Assembly: GCA_033032865.1 (NCBI GenBank)
Contig: JAWHQI010000185.1
Coordinates: 4,650,001-4,714,000 of the forward strand
Source: Dactylorhiza incarnata
Taxonomy: Eukaryota; Streptophyta; Magnoliopsida; Asparagales; Orchidaceae
Length of the DNA: 64,000 nucleotides
Direction: 5' to 3'
Both the position numbers and the translations under genes were made by a program. The notes beneath the pieces are model-generated. The model was not told the DNA's origin, searched no databases, and was given only the letters and a program-made list of their open reading frames with translations. Below are positions 9,500 to 18,737 of this stretch, piece by piece. How positions within the stretch are numbered: position 1 is the stretch's first letter; the number at the start of each line of letters is the position of its first letter.

Positions 9500-11191
9500 T
9501 GATGGCGCAAATCTCACACACCGCTATAGGCGGTAGCTTGACTGCGACACGAAACGGCAGTGTACCGATCGTTCAAGTAATAAATGTTGGGAATAAATCC
9601 CCGAGTGTCGGTCTCTTGAGGAACACAATAAGGTGGAGTTTACTATTGAGGCAGGACTTGAGATCGAAGTCCTTAAATCGGATGGATTGCGGGGGAGTTG
9701 GGTTGGCTTTTGGAAAACAAAATAAAAGCTAACAACTACTCCTATGCAATGCCGCTATGCAATGCTTCGCTTGGCGGGATGGAGACTAGGCAGGCCTTGA
9801 GCGCGCTGCGTCACAAGGGCGGATGGACGAGAAGGCAAGCGGAATTGAACAATGCAGGCCTTGAGCGCGCTGCTTCGTTAGGCGGGATGGAATACGGGCC
9901 GCGATGCCACGCTTCGGTAGGCGGATGGGCGAGTAGGCTAGCGAAATGAGGGTCGCAAGCACCTCTTCGACAAGCACGCCACTAGCAATTGCTAGTGCGG
10001 CACCGGACAACCAACAAACCACACCACAAGGCGCACCTCAATAATATAAACAAAAATACTCAATCACATAGACATAATCAAGTAAAAATGCTATTTAATC
10101 AAAATACACTTCATCATAATGTTAGATCTAGTTGCAAATACATCAATAAAAGGAGAACAAGGCAAGAAATCGACCGAATCCGAAGGCTCGTTGAAGATTC
10201 ACGGTTGGAATCGCCGGGTTGTCAATCCGCGTCCAAGCTCGGTCCGCAACTACGTCCGGGGTAGAGAGAGCTATCACGACTCTCCAATGGACCCGTCTTC
10301 TTCGTGTCACGATCCGGTGGAGGTTGCCAACTTCCTCTTGCTCGATGGAGATAGCGGCTAGGTCTTCCTTTGGAGCTCTTGGATGAAGGAGGAGGCCGAG
10401 AGGAAACTCCGGCTCAAGATAGGCGTGAAGAGCAAGCCCGGAGATCCTCCCTAAGGTGGGCGGCGATGGAGGGGCGAAACTGGGCGAACGGGAGCAGAAA
10501 ACGGCGGAGTCGGGCGAGAGTCCAACCTAAAATCGCGAGTAGGGAATTTATAGGCGCTGGAATTAAACAGTGCGCACGGTCATTGGCGCACGACCAGTGG
10601 TCGTGCGCACTAGCATTCGGTGATCGTGCGCTCTGCCTGGACGGAACCTGCAAAGACAGAAATTATAAAATAACATGTTCGCACGACCAGTGGCGCACGA
10701 CCGGTGGTCGTGCGCACTATCGTCGGTGGTCGTGCGCATTAGACCAAACAGAACTCAGAAATTTAATGATGAGTGCGCACGAACAGTGGCGCACGACCGG
10801 TGGTCGTGCGCACTAGCGTTGGTGGTCGTGCGCACTACACCAAACAGAACTCATAAAAAGGGCTAACTGCACACGATCAGTGGCGCACGACCAGTGGTCG
10901 TGCGCAATAGAACCAGTGATCGTGCGCAGTGTTCCTGTGCAGAATTGCACCGGGAACACTTGCACGAATCCTATTCCAGCGTACAACCACGAATCCAGCT
11001 ACTGAAAGTGGCACCTAACAGTGCATGAAAACTACTAATGAAGATAAACATGAAAACACACCAAAATGGGCCTAAAGGTGCACCTAGCATGGAATATCAA
11101 ATATAAACAATAACAGGGCTAAAGTGCAGTGAAATGACTAACTAAATGGCCCAGATGAGTCCATAAAAGTGTATATGATCTGGACTCATCA
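9500..11191 (-). repeat. 5' LTR of B
   Basis: It is 1692 bp, from TGATGGCGCAAATC next to the PBS to CTCATCA, followed by the target duplication GAGCA. Unlike the left LTR it keeps the outer 39 bp, including the short inverted repeat ACCGCTATAGGCGGT. The minus-strand TATA box is at about 10544-10553. Confidence 0.93.
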
Positions 11192-11940
11192 GAGCACCCC
11201 CTAGAACTAGCCTAGATCTAGTCGCCAACACGAGGCGAATTTCAGCCCTAAGTCTACCCCAGACCTAGTCGCCAACACGAGGCGATTTCACTACCGTTTA
11301 CAATGATAAAAGAGAAATAAAATAACAAAACCTCCCTTAAGATGAACTTCTGAAGTAGGAGACGAAGATCCACTGTAGAATCAGCGTTTGTTGAAGCGGA
11401 CTTCGTCTGGATTCGGCGTGATGGAATTCTCCTTCAGAAATTGGCAGAGCTTCGCTGGGACCTCAAATTTTAGCTAAGACAAGCCTCTGGAATTCTAGTA
11501 CTCTCTCTCTCTGAGGTGTATGCAATAGGTGTATGAAAACAGGGGGAGAGAGGGTCCTTTTATAGCCCAAGCGCTACCGCCGGCGCTAGCCCGGATTAGG
11601 AAACGTTTTGCGCGGCAGGATCTTCAATCCGCGACAACATATTGCTCCATGCCTCTTGTGCGCCATGCTACTGCCAGCACTAGTAGCTAACGCCGGGCGC
11701 TAGCTCCTTCAAAAAACGATGCCGGAATCACGCAGATCAACGCTAGCGTCGGGCGCTATCGCTACCCGCCGGCGCTAGTGAGCCTCTTCGAATTTTGGCC
11801 TCAATTTTGGGGGCAGACATCATGAGTACTCCTTGAGTCATGTGGACTATGCTAACCTGCACACTTGAACACACAAGATCAAATACACATAAGATTTGTT
11901 ATTCTCAAACCTAGGAGATACGGAAGACCATATTCCAACA

Positions 11941-11955
11941 AACTCCCCCTTTTGA
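11941..11955 (-). other. Polypurine tract of E
   Basis: The minus strand reads CAAAAGGGGGAGTT against the LTR, as in the other copia copies here. Two more purine boxes (GGGGGAGCA on the minus strand) lie at about 12076-12101. Confidence 0.8.
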
Positions 11956-12058
11956 TAATAACAAATCCATTAATGATAAATCAAAGCATTAATAGATAAG
12001 CGTGTTGAAACTATACTTGTGTGTGTGTGAGAGTGATGACTTAGGATAATAATTGATT

Positions 12059-12822
12059 CTAGCATGTTAGACTTGCTCCCCCTAAATACATGCTCCCCCT
12101 AAGTGAATGCTTTTCACGATTTAAAATAATATTACCTTTTATACTTTTATCATAGAATTTGCAAGTTTGGACAAATTCATCATAAAATTCTTTGAAGGTG
12201 GGAGGAGTCACCTCAGTGTCATTAAGAACACTGGTGTCGTCATCATTGCTTTTTGTCATTAAGCATAAGTTTGCTTCCTCCTCGCTGCTTGACTCAGATT
12301 CGCTTGATTCTTCAGAGGAAGAATCATCCCAAGTTGCGGCTTTCAATACTTTCTTTTTCTCCTTCGATTTGTATTGTTCTTTTTGCTCCTTTTGATACTT
12401 CGGGCACTGGCTCCGAATGTGCCCGGTCTTTCTGCAGTGGTATCACTCCGGTGGTGGTCTTTCTCCTTCGTCTTCGCTTCCATTTTCTTTCTTTGATGAA
12501 GAGGAATATCCTTTTCATCGAGCATCCTTTTGGAAGTATTTCCGGAAGGTGTTCCTCCTCTCCGGATTCCTAATGAACTTCCAGAAGTTCTTCACCAGGA
12601 GACCTTCTAAATCTTCATCGTCATCTTCGATGCTCTCCTTCTTTGATTTTAGTGCCAGTGCCTTTTTCTTTGGCTCTTTGTTGTATTCATCGTGTTGAAT
12701 TTGGAGTTCTACCTCAGGGGTTTTGAGATTCCCAATAAGGTTCTCGATCTGGAGCATTCTTAGGTTGTGCGACTCCGAGATGGCCGTCACCTTTGGATTG
12801 AACCTTGGAGGTAGATGTAACA
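12059..12822 (-). pseudogene. gag: Copia gag fragment of E
   Basis: It is colinear with about residues 185-400 of the gag of D1. It includes RNPERRNTFRKYFQKD, the knuckle segment YHCRKTGHIRSQCP and the acidic DSSSEESSESESSSEEE stretch. It is broken by at least two frameshifts near 12330 and 12515, and the codon for the first knuckle cysteine is TGA. The 5' end stops near 12812 and the 3' end joins directly to the element's 3' tail, so this is a dead fragment. Confidence 0.85.
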
Positions 12823-13957
12823 TCCCCCAAACAACTAGACCCCCAAGTTGGTTTTGTCATGACTATGTCATGACAAAACCATGGGAAGAGCTTAAGACCA
12901 TGTGAGCTTGGGTGAGAGGAAGAAAACCCAAGTGAAATAGCAGTTTTCAGATACCTAGCCTAGAATTGGACTTTAGGGCCTCACCTTGAACCTTGAACCC
13001 AATATAGTATCCATAAACCATTAGGGGCCACCTTTTAGCACCAGGGACCCATTGGGGTCAATCAAAGAGGCCAAATTGACCAAAGTCAACCCTAACCCTA
13101 ATTTGGTCAAACTACCTCAATTAGGGTCATATGGCCCCAACCATGCCAAATTGACCCTGCCCCTGCCATAATAGGGACACTAGCGACCTAATGGACCAAA
13201 AAGCCCCATCATGGGACCTCCAATTTGGCCAATTTTACCAAAGTCAACTCTAGCCCTAATTTGGTCAAAAGTTCCCTATTAAGGGGCAATTCACCCTCAC
13301 CTTGCCAAATTGACTCCACCTAAATCTTCCTAACCCATAACAGAGTCCAATGGGTCACTATTCATCCATTGTGGTCAACCCAAGTAGTCAATTTGACCAA
13401 AGTCAATTTGACCAATGTCAACATTAGCCTAATTTTAGGTCAAAATGACCTACTTTGCCCAAATTGAACCCAATCCACTTGAGCTAGACCCAATTGATGT
13501 GGTCCACCAACTCATAGGGATTGAATGCTGCTGAGTTGGCCATCCAATTTGAAGAGAGTCGTCCAGGATAGAGAGAGAGTCCAATTGGAAGAGAGAGAAA
13601 GAGAGGGGAGTTATTGGGGAGGAAGAAGAAATCCCCAATCTGAGCAATTGATGGCTCTTTTCATCTCCCCTTGGGGAGAGGAGAAGTTTCTAGCTTCTTC
13701 CCGGCCTAATTGATGGCCAATTCATCCCCCCCCCCCCCCAAGTATAACCGAAATCTCCATTCATGGCCATTAATGGCAAATCAAGTAACTCCTCCCCTAT
13801 AGCCTAAATTGACCCCTTTAACATCTTCAGAGGTCAGAAAGGAGTGAAACCCTCTTCCCTGAAGAAATGGAGCACCAGAAGCTAGGATTGACATGGCACC
13901 GAAAGCTCCATCTCTGGCCATGGCGACTCACCAGAAAACCACCAAGCCCCCACATAG
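12816..13957. repeat. LTR-like remnant starting TGTAACATCCCCC
   Basis: No ORF. It begins with TGTAAC, a common start of plant gypsy LTRs, exactly where the gag homology of E ends, and stops at the LTR of D1. It contains many imperfect copies of AAATTGACCAAAGTCAA (about 13066, 13228, 13388 and 13405), a TTTTGTCATGAC inverted repeat at about 12852-12877 and 14 consecutive C at 13726-13739. Similar TTTGACC-rich sequence is at 3418-4000. The element family is not identified. Confidence 0.5.
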
Positions 13958-15043
13958 TGTTGGAACATGGTCTTTCGCATCTCCTAGGTTTGAGAATAAC
14001 AAATCATATGTGTATTTGATCTTGTGTGTTCAAGTGTGCAGGTTAGCATAGTCCACATGACTCAAGGAGTACTCATGATGTCTGCCCCCAAAATTGAGGC
14101 CAAAATTCGAAGAGGCTCACTAGCGCCGGTGATAGCGATAGCGCCCGGCGCTAGCGTTGATCTGCGCGATTCCGGCATCGTTTTTAGAAGGAGCTAGCGT
14201 CCGGCGTTAGCTACTAGCGCTGGCGGTAGCATGGCGCACAAGAGGCATGGAGCATTATGTTGCCGCGGATTGAAGATCCTGCCGCGCAAAACGTTTCCTA
14301 ATCCGGGCTAGCGCCGGAGGTAGCGCTAGCGCCGGCGGTAGCGCTTGGGCTATAAAAGGACCCCCTCTCCTCCTGTTTTCGTACACCTATTGCATACACC
14401 TCAGAGAGACAGTACTAGAATTCCAGAGGCTTGTCTTAGCCGAAATTTGAGGTCCCAGCGAAGCTCTGCCAATTTCTGAAGGAGAATTCCATCACGCCGA
14501 ATCCAGACGAAGTCCGCTTCAACAAACGCTGATTCTACAGCGGATCTTCGTCTCCTACTTCAGAAGTTCATCTTAAGGGAGGTTTTGTTATTTTATTTCT
14601 CTTTTATCATTGTAAACGGTAGTGAAATCGCCTCGTGTTGGCGACTAGGTCTGGGGTAGACTTAGGGCTGAAATTTGCCTCGTGTTGGCGACTAGATCTA
14701 AGCTAGTTCTAGGGGGTGCTCGAGGCCACATCCGGGGAAGGATTGGCTAGAGCGGTTTGACACCAAATCCGGGGAGGATAAGGCTAGGGCCACCGGTTCG
14801 TGGGGAAGCGAGTCGGGATAGAAAACAAAAAGAGCTTTTTTATTATTCGCCTCCGATCTCTAGCGTCATCGAGATCAAGTTTTGTAAAACAAATTTATCA
14901 TTAATAAAGCTTGTCTCCTTTTTGTTTTACTTCACTTATTTCATGTCTTTAATCTTGCAATAATTCAAAGTTTTTAAATATAATCTAAAGTTTTTTGAAA
15001 ACCCTTATTCACCCCCCCTCTAAGGGCGCCGACCGATCCAACA
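13958..15043 (+). repeat. 5' LTR of D1
   Basis: It is 1086 bp, TGTTGGAACATGG to CGACCGATCCAACA. The TATA box CTATAAAAGG is at about 14350-14359. The region upstream at 14117-14344 is packed with CTAGCGCCGGCG-type palindromes. The transcribed part contains CCTCGTGTTGGCGACTAG twice (about 14631 and 14679). Confidence 0.93.
14117..14344. promoter_or_regulatory. GCTAGCGCC palindrome array in U3 of D1 (copies in E, D2, J)
   Basis: Repeated units of the type CTAGCGCCGG/CCGGCGCTAG, whole or as half-sites, fill about 230 bp just upstream of the TATA box. Equivalent arrays are at 11567-11795 (E), 24900-25130 (D2) and 60146-60353 (J). The role is inferred from position and conservation among copies. 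Confidence 0.65.
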
Positions 15044-15045
15044 AG

Positions 15046-15057
15046 TGGTATCAGAGC
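15046..15057 (+). other. Primer-binding site of D1 (initiator-Met tRNA)
   Basis: TGGTATCAGAGC two bases after the LTR is the standard plant copia PBS, complementary to the 3' end of initiator-Met tRNA. Confidence 0.95.
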
Positions 15058-15091
15058 AGTTTTGTTCCAATCGGCTTAACAACCGGGAACA

Positions 15092-16627
15092 ATGGCGTCT
15101 CATGATCTCGCTTTTCCTGAGGGTCAAGGGGTTAGTCGACCACCTCTCTTTACTGGGTCTGATTTTAACCACTGGAAAAATTGAATGATGTGTTTTCTTA
15201 TGACTATGGATGTAGAAGTATGGAACATGGTAGAAGTTCGGTACTCTCCTCCTACAACTGTAGTGGGAGAGGCGACATTAGCAAAACCTAAGGATAAATG
15301 GGACGATAACGATAAACTAAGGTGTAAAAATAATGCTAAAGCAATGAACGCTTTATATTGCGCTTTAAATAGGACTGAGTTTAATAGAATTTCTGCATGC
15401 ACAACTGCTTATGATATTTGGAATCAATTAGAAGGTACTCATGATGGTACATCGCAGGTGAAAGATGCAAAGCTATTCCAACTGGAATCCGAATATGAAA
15501 AATTCAGGATGGATACCGAAGAGGACATTAACTCGATGTACACCCGCTTCACCAAGATCGTCAACGCTTCAAAGGCACTTGGAAAGACCTACTCAGACGG
15601 GGACTTGGTGAGGAAAATTCTTCGTTCCTTTCCTCCTAGGTTCAATCCAAAGGTGACAGCCATCTCGGAGTCGCACAACTTAAGAACGCTCCAGATCGAG
15701 AATCTCATTGGGAATCTCAAAACCCATGAGGTAGAACTACAAATTCAACATGACGAATACAACAAGGAGCCGAAGAAAAAGGCATTGGCGCTGACATCAA
15801 AGAAGGAGTGCATCGAAGAGGACGATGATGATGAAGAAGGACTCCTGGTGAAGAATTTCAAGAAGTTCATCAGAAATCCAGAGAGAAGAAACACATTCCA
15901 AAAATTCTTCCAAAAGGATACTCGACGAAAGGAATCCTCCTCTTCATCGAAGAAAGAAAAAGGAAGCGATGACGAAGAAGAAAGGCCGCCTCCAGAATGC
16001 TATCACTGCAGAAAAACCGGACACATTCGGAGCCAGTGCCCAAAATACCAAAAGGAATTGAAAGAACAAAAGAAAGCAAAAGAAAAGAAGAAAGTGCTGA
16101 AGGCCGCTACTTGGGATGACTCTTCCTCTGAAGAGTCAAACGAATCTGAGTCAAATAGCGAGGAGGAAGCAAAGTTGTGCTTAATGGCCAAAAGCGACGA
16201 TGACGACACCAGTGTTCTTAGCGACACTGAGGTATCTCCTCCTACCTTTGAAGAACTTTATGATAAATTTGCTTTATTAAATCATGAAAATGAATCTATT
16301 ATAAAAGAAAATCGTAAGTTCACAAAAAAATTAGTCTCTCTTGAAAAAAGAAAAGTTTCATGTCAAGAATGTGAGGACTCTTTATTTATGATAAAAGAAC
16401 TTGAAGTTTCTCTCTCTAATGCCCTTTCACAAAACAAAATCATTGCAAAAGAAAAAGGGGACTTAGAGAGAAAATTGAAAACATCTATATTACAAATTGA
16501 AAAGAACAAAAAAGGATTTGAAAACAAATGTGTTATGATTGTTCAAGAAAATACATCTCTTAAAAAACAAAATCAAAATTCCATTAAATACCTCTATTTA
16601 TTCTCTACAATATGTACTAGTTGGTGA
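15092..16627 (+). pseudogene. gag: Copia gag of D1, one nonsense codon
   Basis: The ATG at 15092 (MASHDLAFPEGQG) opens a frame of about 511 codons broken only by TGA at 15182, where related Gag proteins have Arg (CGA to TGA). The UBN2-type capsid region (FNRISACTTAYDIWNQLEG, FRMDTEEDINSMYTRF) is in the first half. A CCHC knuckle (CYHCRKTGHIRSQC) is near residue 305. An acidic Ser/Glu stretch and a long coiled coil (KLVSLEKRKVSCQE, KEKGDLERKLKTS) follow. After about 16582 the sequence leaves gag and a short unrelated tail closes the frame. Gag would bind and package element RNA; this copy is inactive. Confidence 0.9.
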
Positions 16628-17629
16628 GGCAAGATTTCGTTTATTTTGACTTGTATTGGGTGTCCTAGATTCTTCAAATTAAAACATGCTTACTAATGCA
16701 ATTTTCTTCATTTTTAACCATCAAAAACATTTCCAAAAATTCTGCAAATTCAGCATGAAACTACTAATGGGACACCTAATCAAGTCCAAGCATCAAAATT
16801 TTCAAAACCCTAAAAAATCACTTACTGTTTCTCGCGCTAGCGCTAGCGCCGGCGCTAGCGTCGAGTTTCATTTTTCTATATTTTTTAAATTTCTAAAAAT
16901 CCCTTAAAATATATAAATCTATATTTTCTACTTAGTTTTGTACTTCTGTGTTTCTTTATTTTTTGAAAAATCAAATACAAAACTACAAAAACCAAATTAC
17001 AAAAAATATGTTTTTCCTTTGTTTGCTTTTGTTGTTTCCTTTGTTTAAAGTTCATCTTTTTACAAAAATCAAAAATTACAAAAGCAAAAATTACAAAAAT
17101 CTGCTTTTATTTGCTAAAATCAAATACAAAAATATAAAACTTTAAAACTATCAAAAAAAACTCAATGATTTTTTCTTGTAAAATCAAGCATGATTTAATC
17201 TACTATTTAGAAATTCTACAATGTTACAATTTTTTCTCTTCAAACTACTTTGGACATTGTCTTTCTTCATGCTTTGATATATCTATTCAAATGTGCATCA
17301 ATTATAGTTTAAAAGTTGTGTAGGATCAAGCTTAGCATGCCTCTAAGTATGAGAAATGCTTTATGTTTGATAATGATATTTATTCACTCACCTTTTTTTG
17401 GCATTGTCTACATATGCATTTAATCTAAGAATGCTTGTGTATGTTTTGTATTAGTACAAATAAATTAAAATTGCACAAGTATCTTACCTGCACTCCTTCT
17501 TTTGCACTCTTATTATTTAAGAAAAGTGGTTCTATTTTTTCTCATAAAATCTATTGATTTGCAAAACAAGTGTATTCGGAGAACTTTGTACAAAACAAAA
17601 TTATAAAATAAATGACAAAGATAACTCCA

Positions 17630-17690
17630 CCAAGCACTACTTGAACCTCCTGATAAGTCTTAATGAGCATTGTGAGGTTGAGCACCTTGG
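17630..17690 (+). other. 61-nt stem-loop, type a (D1)
   Basis: Outer pair CCAAG/CTTGG and inner pair AACCTC/GAGGTT enclose a conserved loop beginning CTGATAAGTCTT. Other type-a copies are at 23558-23618 (D2) and 61723-61783 (J, minus). See the type b element for the compensating changes. Confidence 0.6.
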
Positions 17691-17809
17691 AAAGAATAAT
17701 AAAGTGTCTTGTGCAAATCAACTCTTTCTTTCAAAAATAAGAAAAACCACTTTCTGTTAAAGTACACCGGATCACAAGTCTCAAAATTCAAAATAAAATA
17801 TGTGATCCC

Positions 17810-17870
17810 CCAAGCACTACTTTGCACCCTGATAAGTCTTGATAAACATTGTGTGTGCAAAGCACCTTGG
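17810..17870 (+). other. 61-nt stem-loop, type b (D1)
   Basis: It has the same length, outer pair and loop as type a, but the inner stem is CTTTGCAC/GTGCAAAG instead of AACCTC/GAGGTT. It is preceded by a separate inverted repeat GGATCACA (17769-17776) and TGTGATCC (17801-17808). Other type-b copies are at 23730-23790 (D2) and 61545-61605 (J, minus). Confidence 0.6.
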
Positions 17871-18737
17871 TAGTTGTATATTTTTTGTGTGCATTAAAGT
17901 GTGTGGAAGTAATCTTATTTGTGTTTTATTGTGCTTCTTACTTTACATATTACTTGTATTTTTGATTAAAACATTTGTTTACTCTCCTCAAATTTACACT
18001 TATGTGCACATCATTATCTTCCATAACAGTTCTTCTCATGAGTATTGGATCCTAATGCTAATTCTATATTACTTTTTCTTTATGAAATGCACTAGATAAC
18101 CTAGCATGTGTTCTACAATGTTTTTGTATGTTTTTGAAATTAAGAATTAAAGTAACATTGTGGTCATCTCTTTCTGATAAACATTTCTTCATGCTTGGTT
18201 ATTCTAAAATTTAAAACTGCAAAATGATTTCCAAAAACATCATTTTTTGTGATCTTTACCTCATATTTTTTGGATTATCATTACTATTTGCTATAAGTCT
18301 TCCGCATCTTAACCATATAAGTGTTTTTTACCTTGCGCTTTCATGCTTACTTCATATCTTGTATTATTTGCATCATCACTTATTCTTAAAAATTCCTATC
18401 TTTCATTAAGTGATAGATTTCCTTGGAACACTTTTTATTGGTTACCTCAAACATAAAAATCTTTTATGCTAAAAACTCTGAAATTTTGTAATAACTCTGA
18501 TCTATTTCAATGAAATACAATTCTAAATCTCCTTATCATTTACCTAAGAAGCTCGATCATGCCTTATCTTTTATTTACACATTTTTAGTGCTTTGTTTCC
18601 CTACCCACTTTTGCTAAGAACAAAGGGGGAGAACTAACATGATAAAATGCAAAAGGGGGAGAACTAACATGATAAATATAACCCGCTATCAAAAACCCAA
18701 CATGACAAATTAAGATGATAGCTTACATATTAGGGGA

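Larger units (their letters stand above)
4646..11191 (-). mobile_element. Element B: young non-autonomous gypsy-type element
   Basis: It is 6546 bp with LTRs of 1653 (left) and 1692 bp (right), a tRNA-Asp PBS, a G-rich polypurine tract and a single 413-codon ORF. No capsid, protease, RT, RNase H or integrase is present. The two LTRs differ at about nine sites by my count, apart from 39 bp missing at the outer end of the left LTR, so insertion is recent. Element C is a second, more diverged copy. Confidence 0.93.
4319..11940 (-). repeat. 3' LTR of E, split into 4319-4645 and 11192-11940
   Basis: The plus strand begins TGTTGGATCGGTCGGCGCCC and ends CCATATTCCAACA. Without B and one copy of its target duplication it is about 1071 bp, matching the LTRs of D1 (1086), D2 (1091) and J (1065). 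A minus-strand TATA box lies at about 11557-11565. A CTAGCGCCGGCGCTAG-type palindrome array follows at 11567-11795. Confidence 0.88.
4319..12822 (-). mobile_element. Element E: truncated copia remnant, split by B
   Basis: It consists of a full 3' LTR (4319-4645 plus 11192-11940), a polypurine tract, about 100 bases of 3' spacer, then an internal deletion joining straight to a piece of gag (12059-12822). The 5' side is cut where a TGTAAC LTR-like sequence begins near 12816. E is the same family as D1 and J, in the opposite orientation to D1. Confidence 0.8.
13958..18737 (+). mobile_element. Element D1: copia element with pol deleted, no 3' LTR
   Basis: The order is 5' LTR, initiator-Met PBS, gag, a jump near 16583-16628 to the last codons of RNase H, then the full long 3' spacer. 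It stops at 18737, just short of the expected polypurine tract, where D2 sequence begins. A large gag with coiled coil and a 2 kb 3' spacer after RNase H suggest the SIRE/Maximus group, tentatively. Confidence 0.8.
16628..18737 (+). other. Long non-coding 3' spacer of D1
   Basis: It starts with the end of RNase H (CAAGATTTCGTTTATT) and aligns with 22655-24570 in D2 and 60665-62745 in J (inverted). No ORF is conserved among the three, so no env-like gene is supported. It holds a GCGCTAGCGCTAGCGCCGG palindrome at 16828-16862, the paired 61-nt stem-loops at 17630 and 17810, and two purine boxes (AAAGGGGGAGAACTAACATG) at about 18624-18672. Confidence 0.75.

Noticed and set aside
17630..17870. Hammerhead ribozyme in the stem-loops (CTGATAAG resembles CTGATGA)
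   Set aside because: The core is CTGATAAG, there is no GAAA core strand and no three-way junction, so it does not fit the hammerhead consensus.
16946..18409. Env-like gene in the copia 3' spacer (several hydrophobic short ORFs)
   Set aside because: The ORFs are 60-90 codons, A/T-rich and not conserved in frame between D1, D2 and J.
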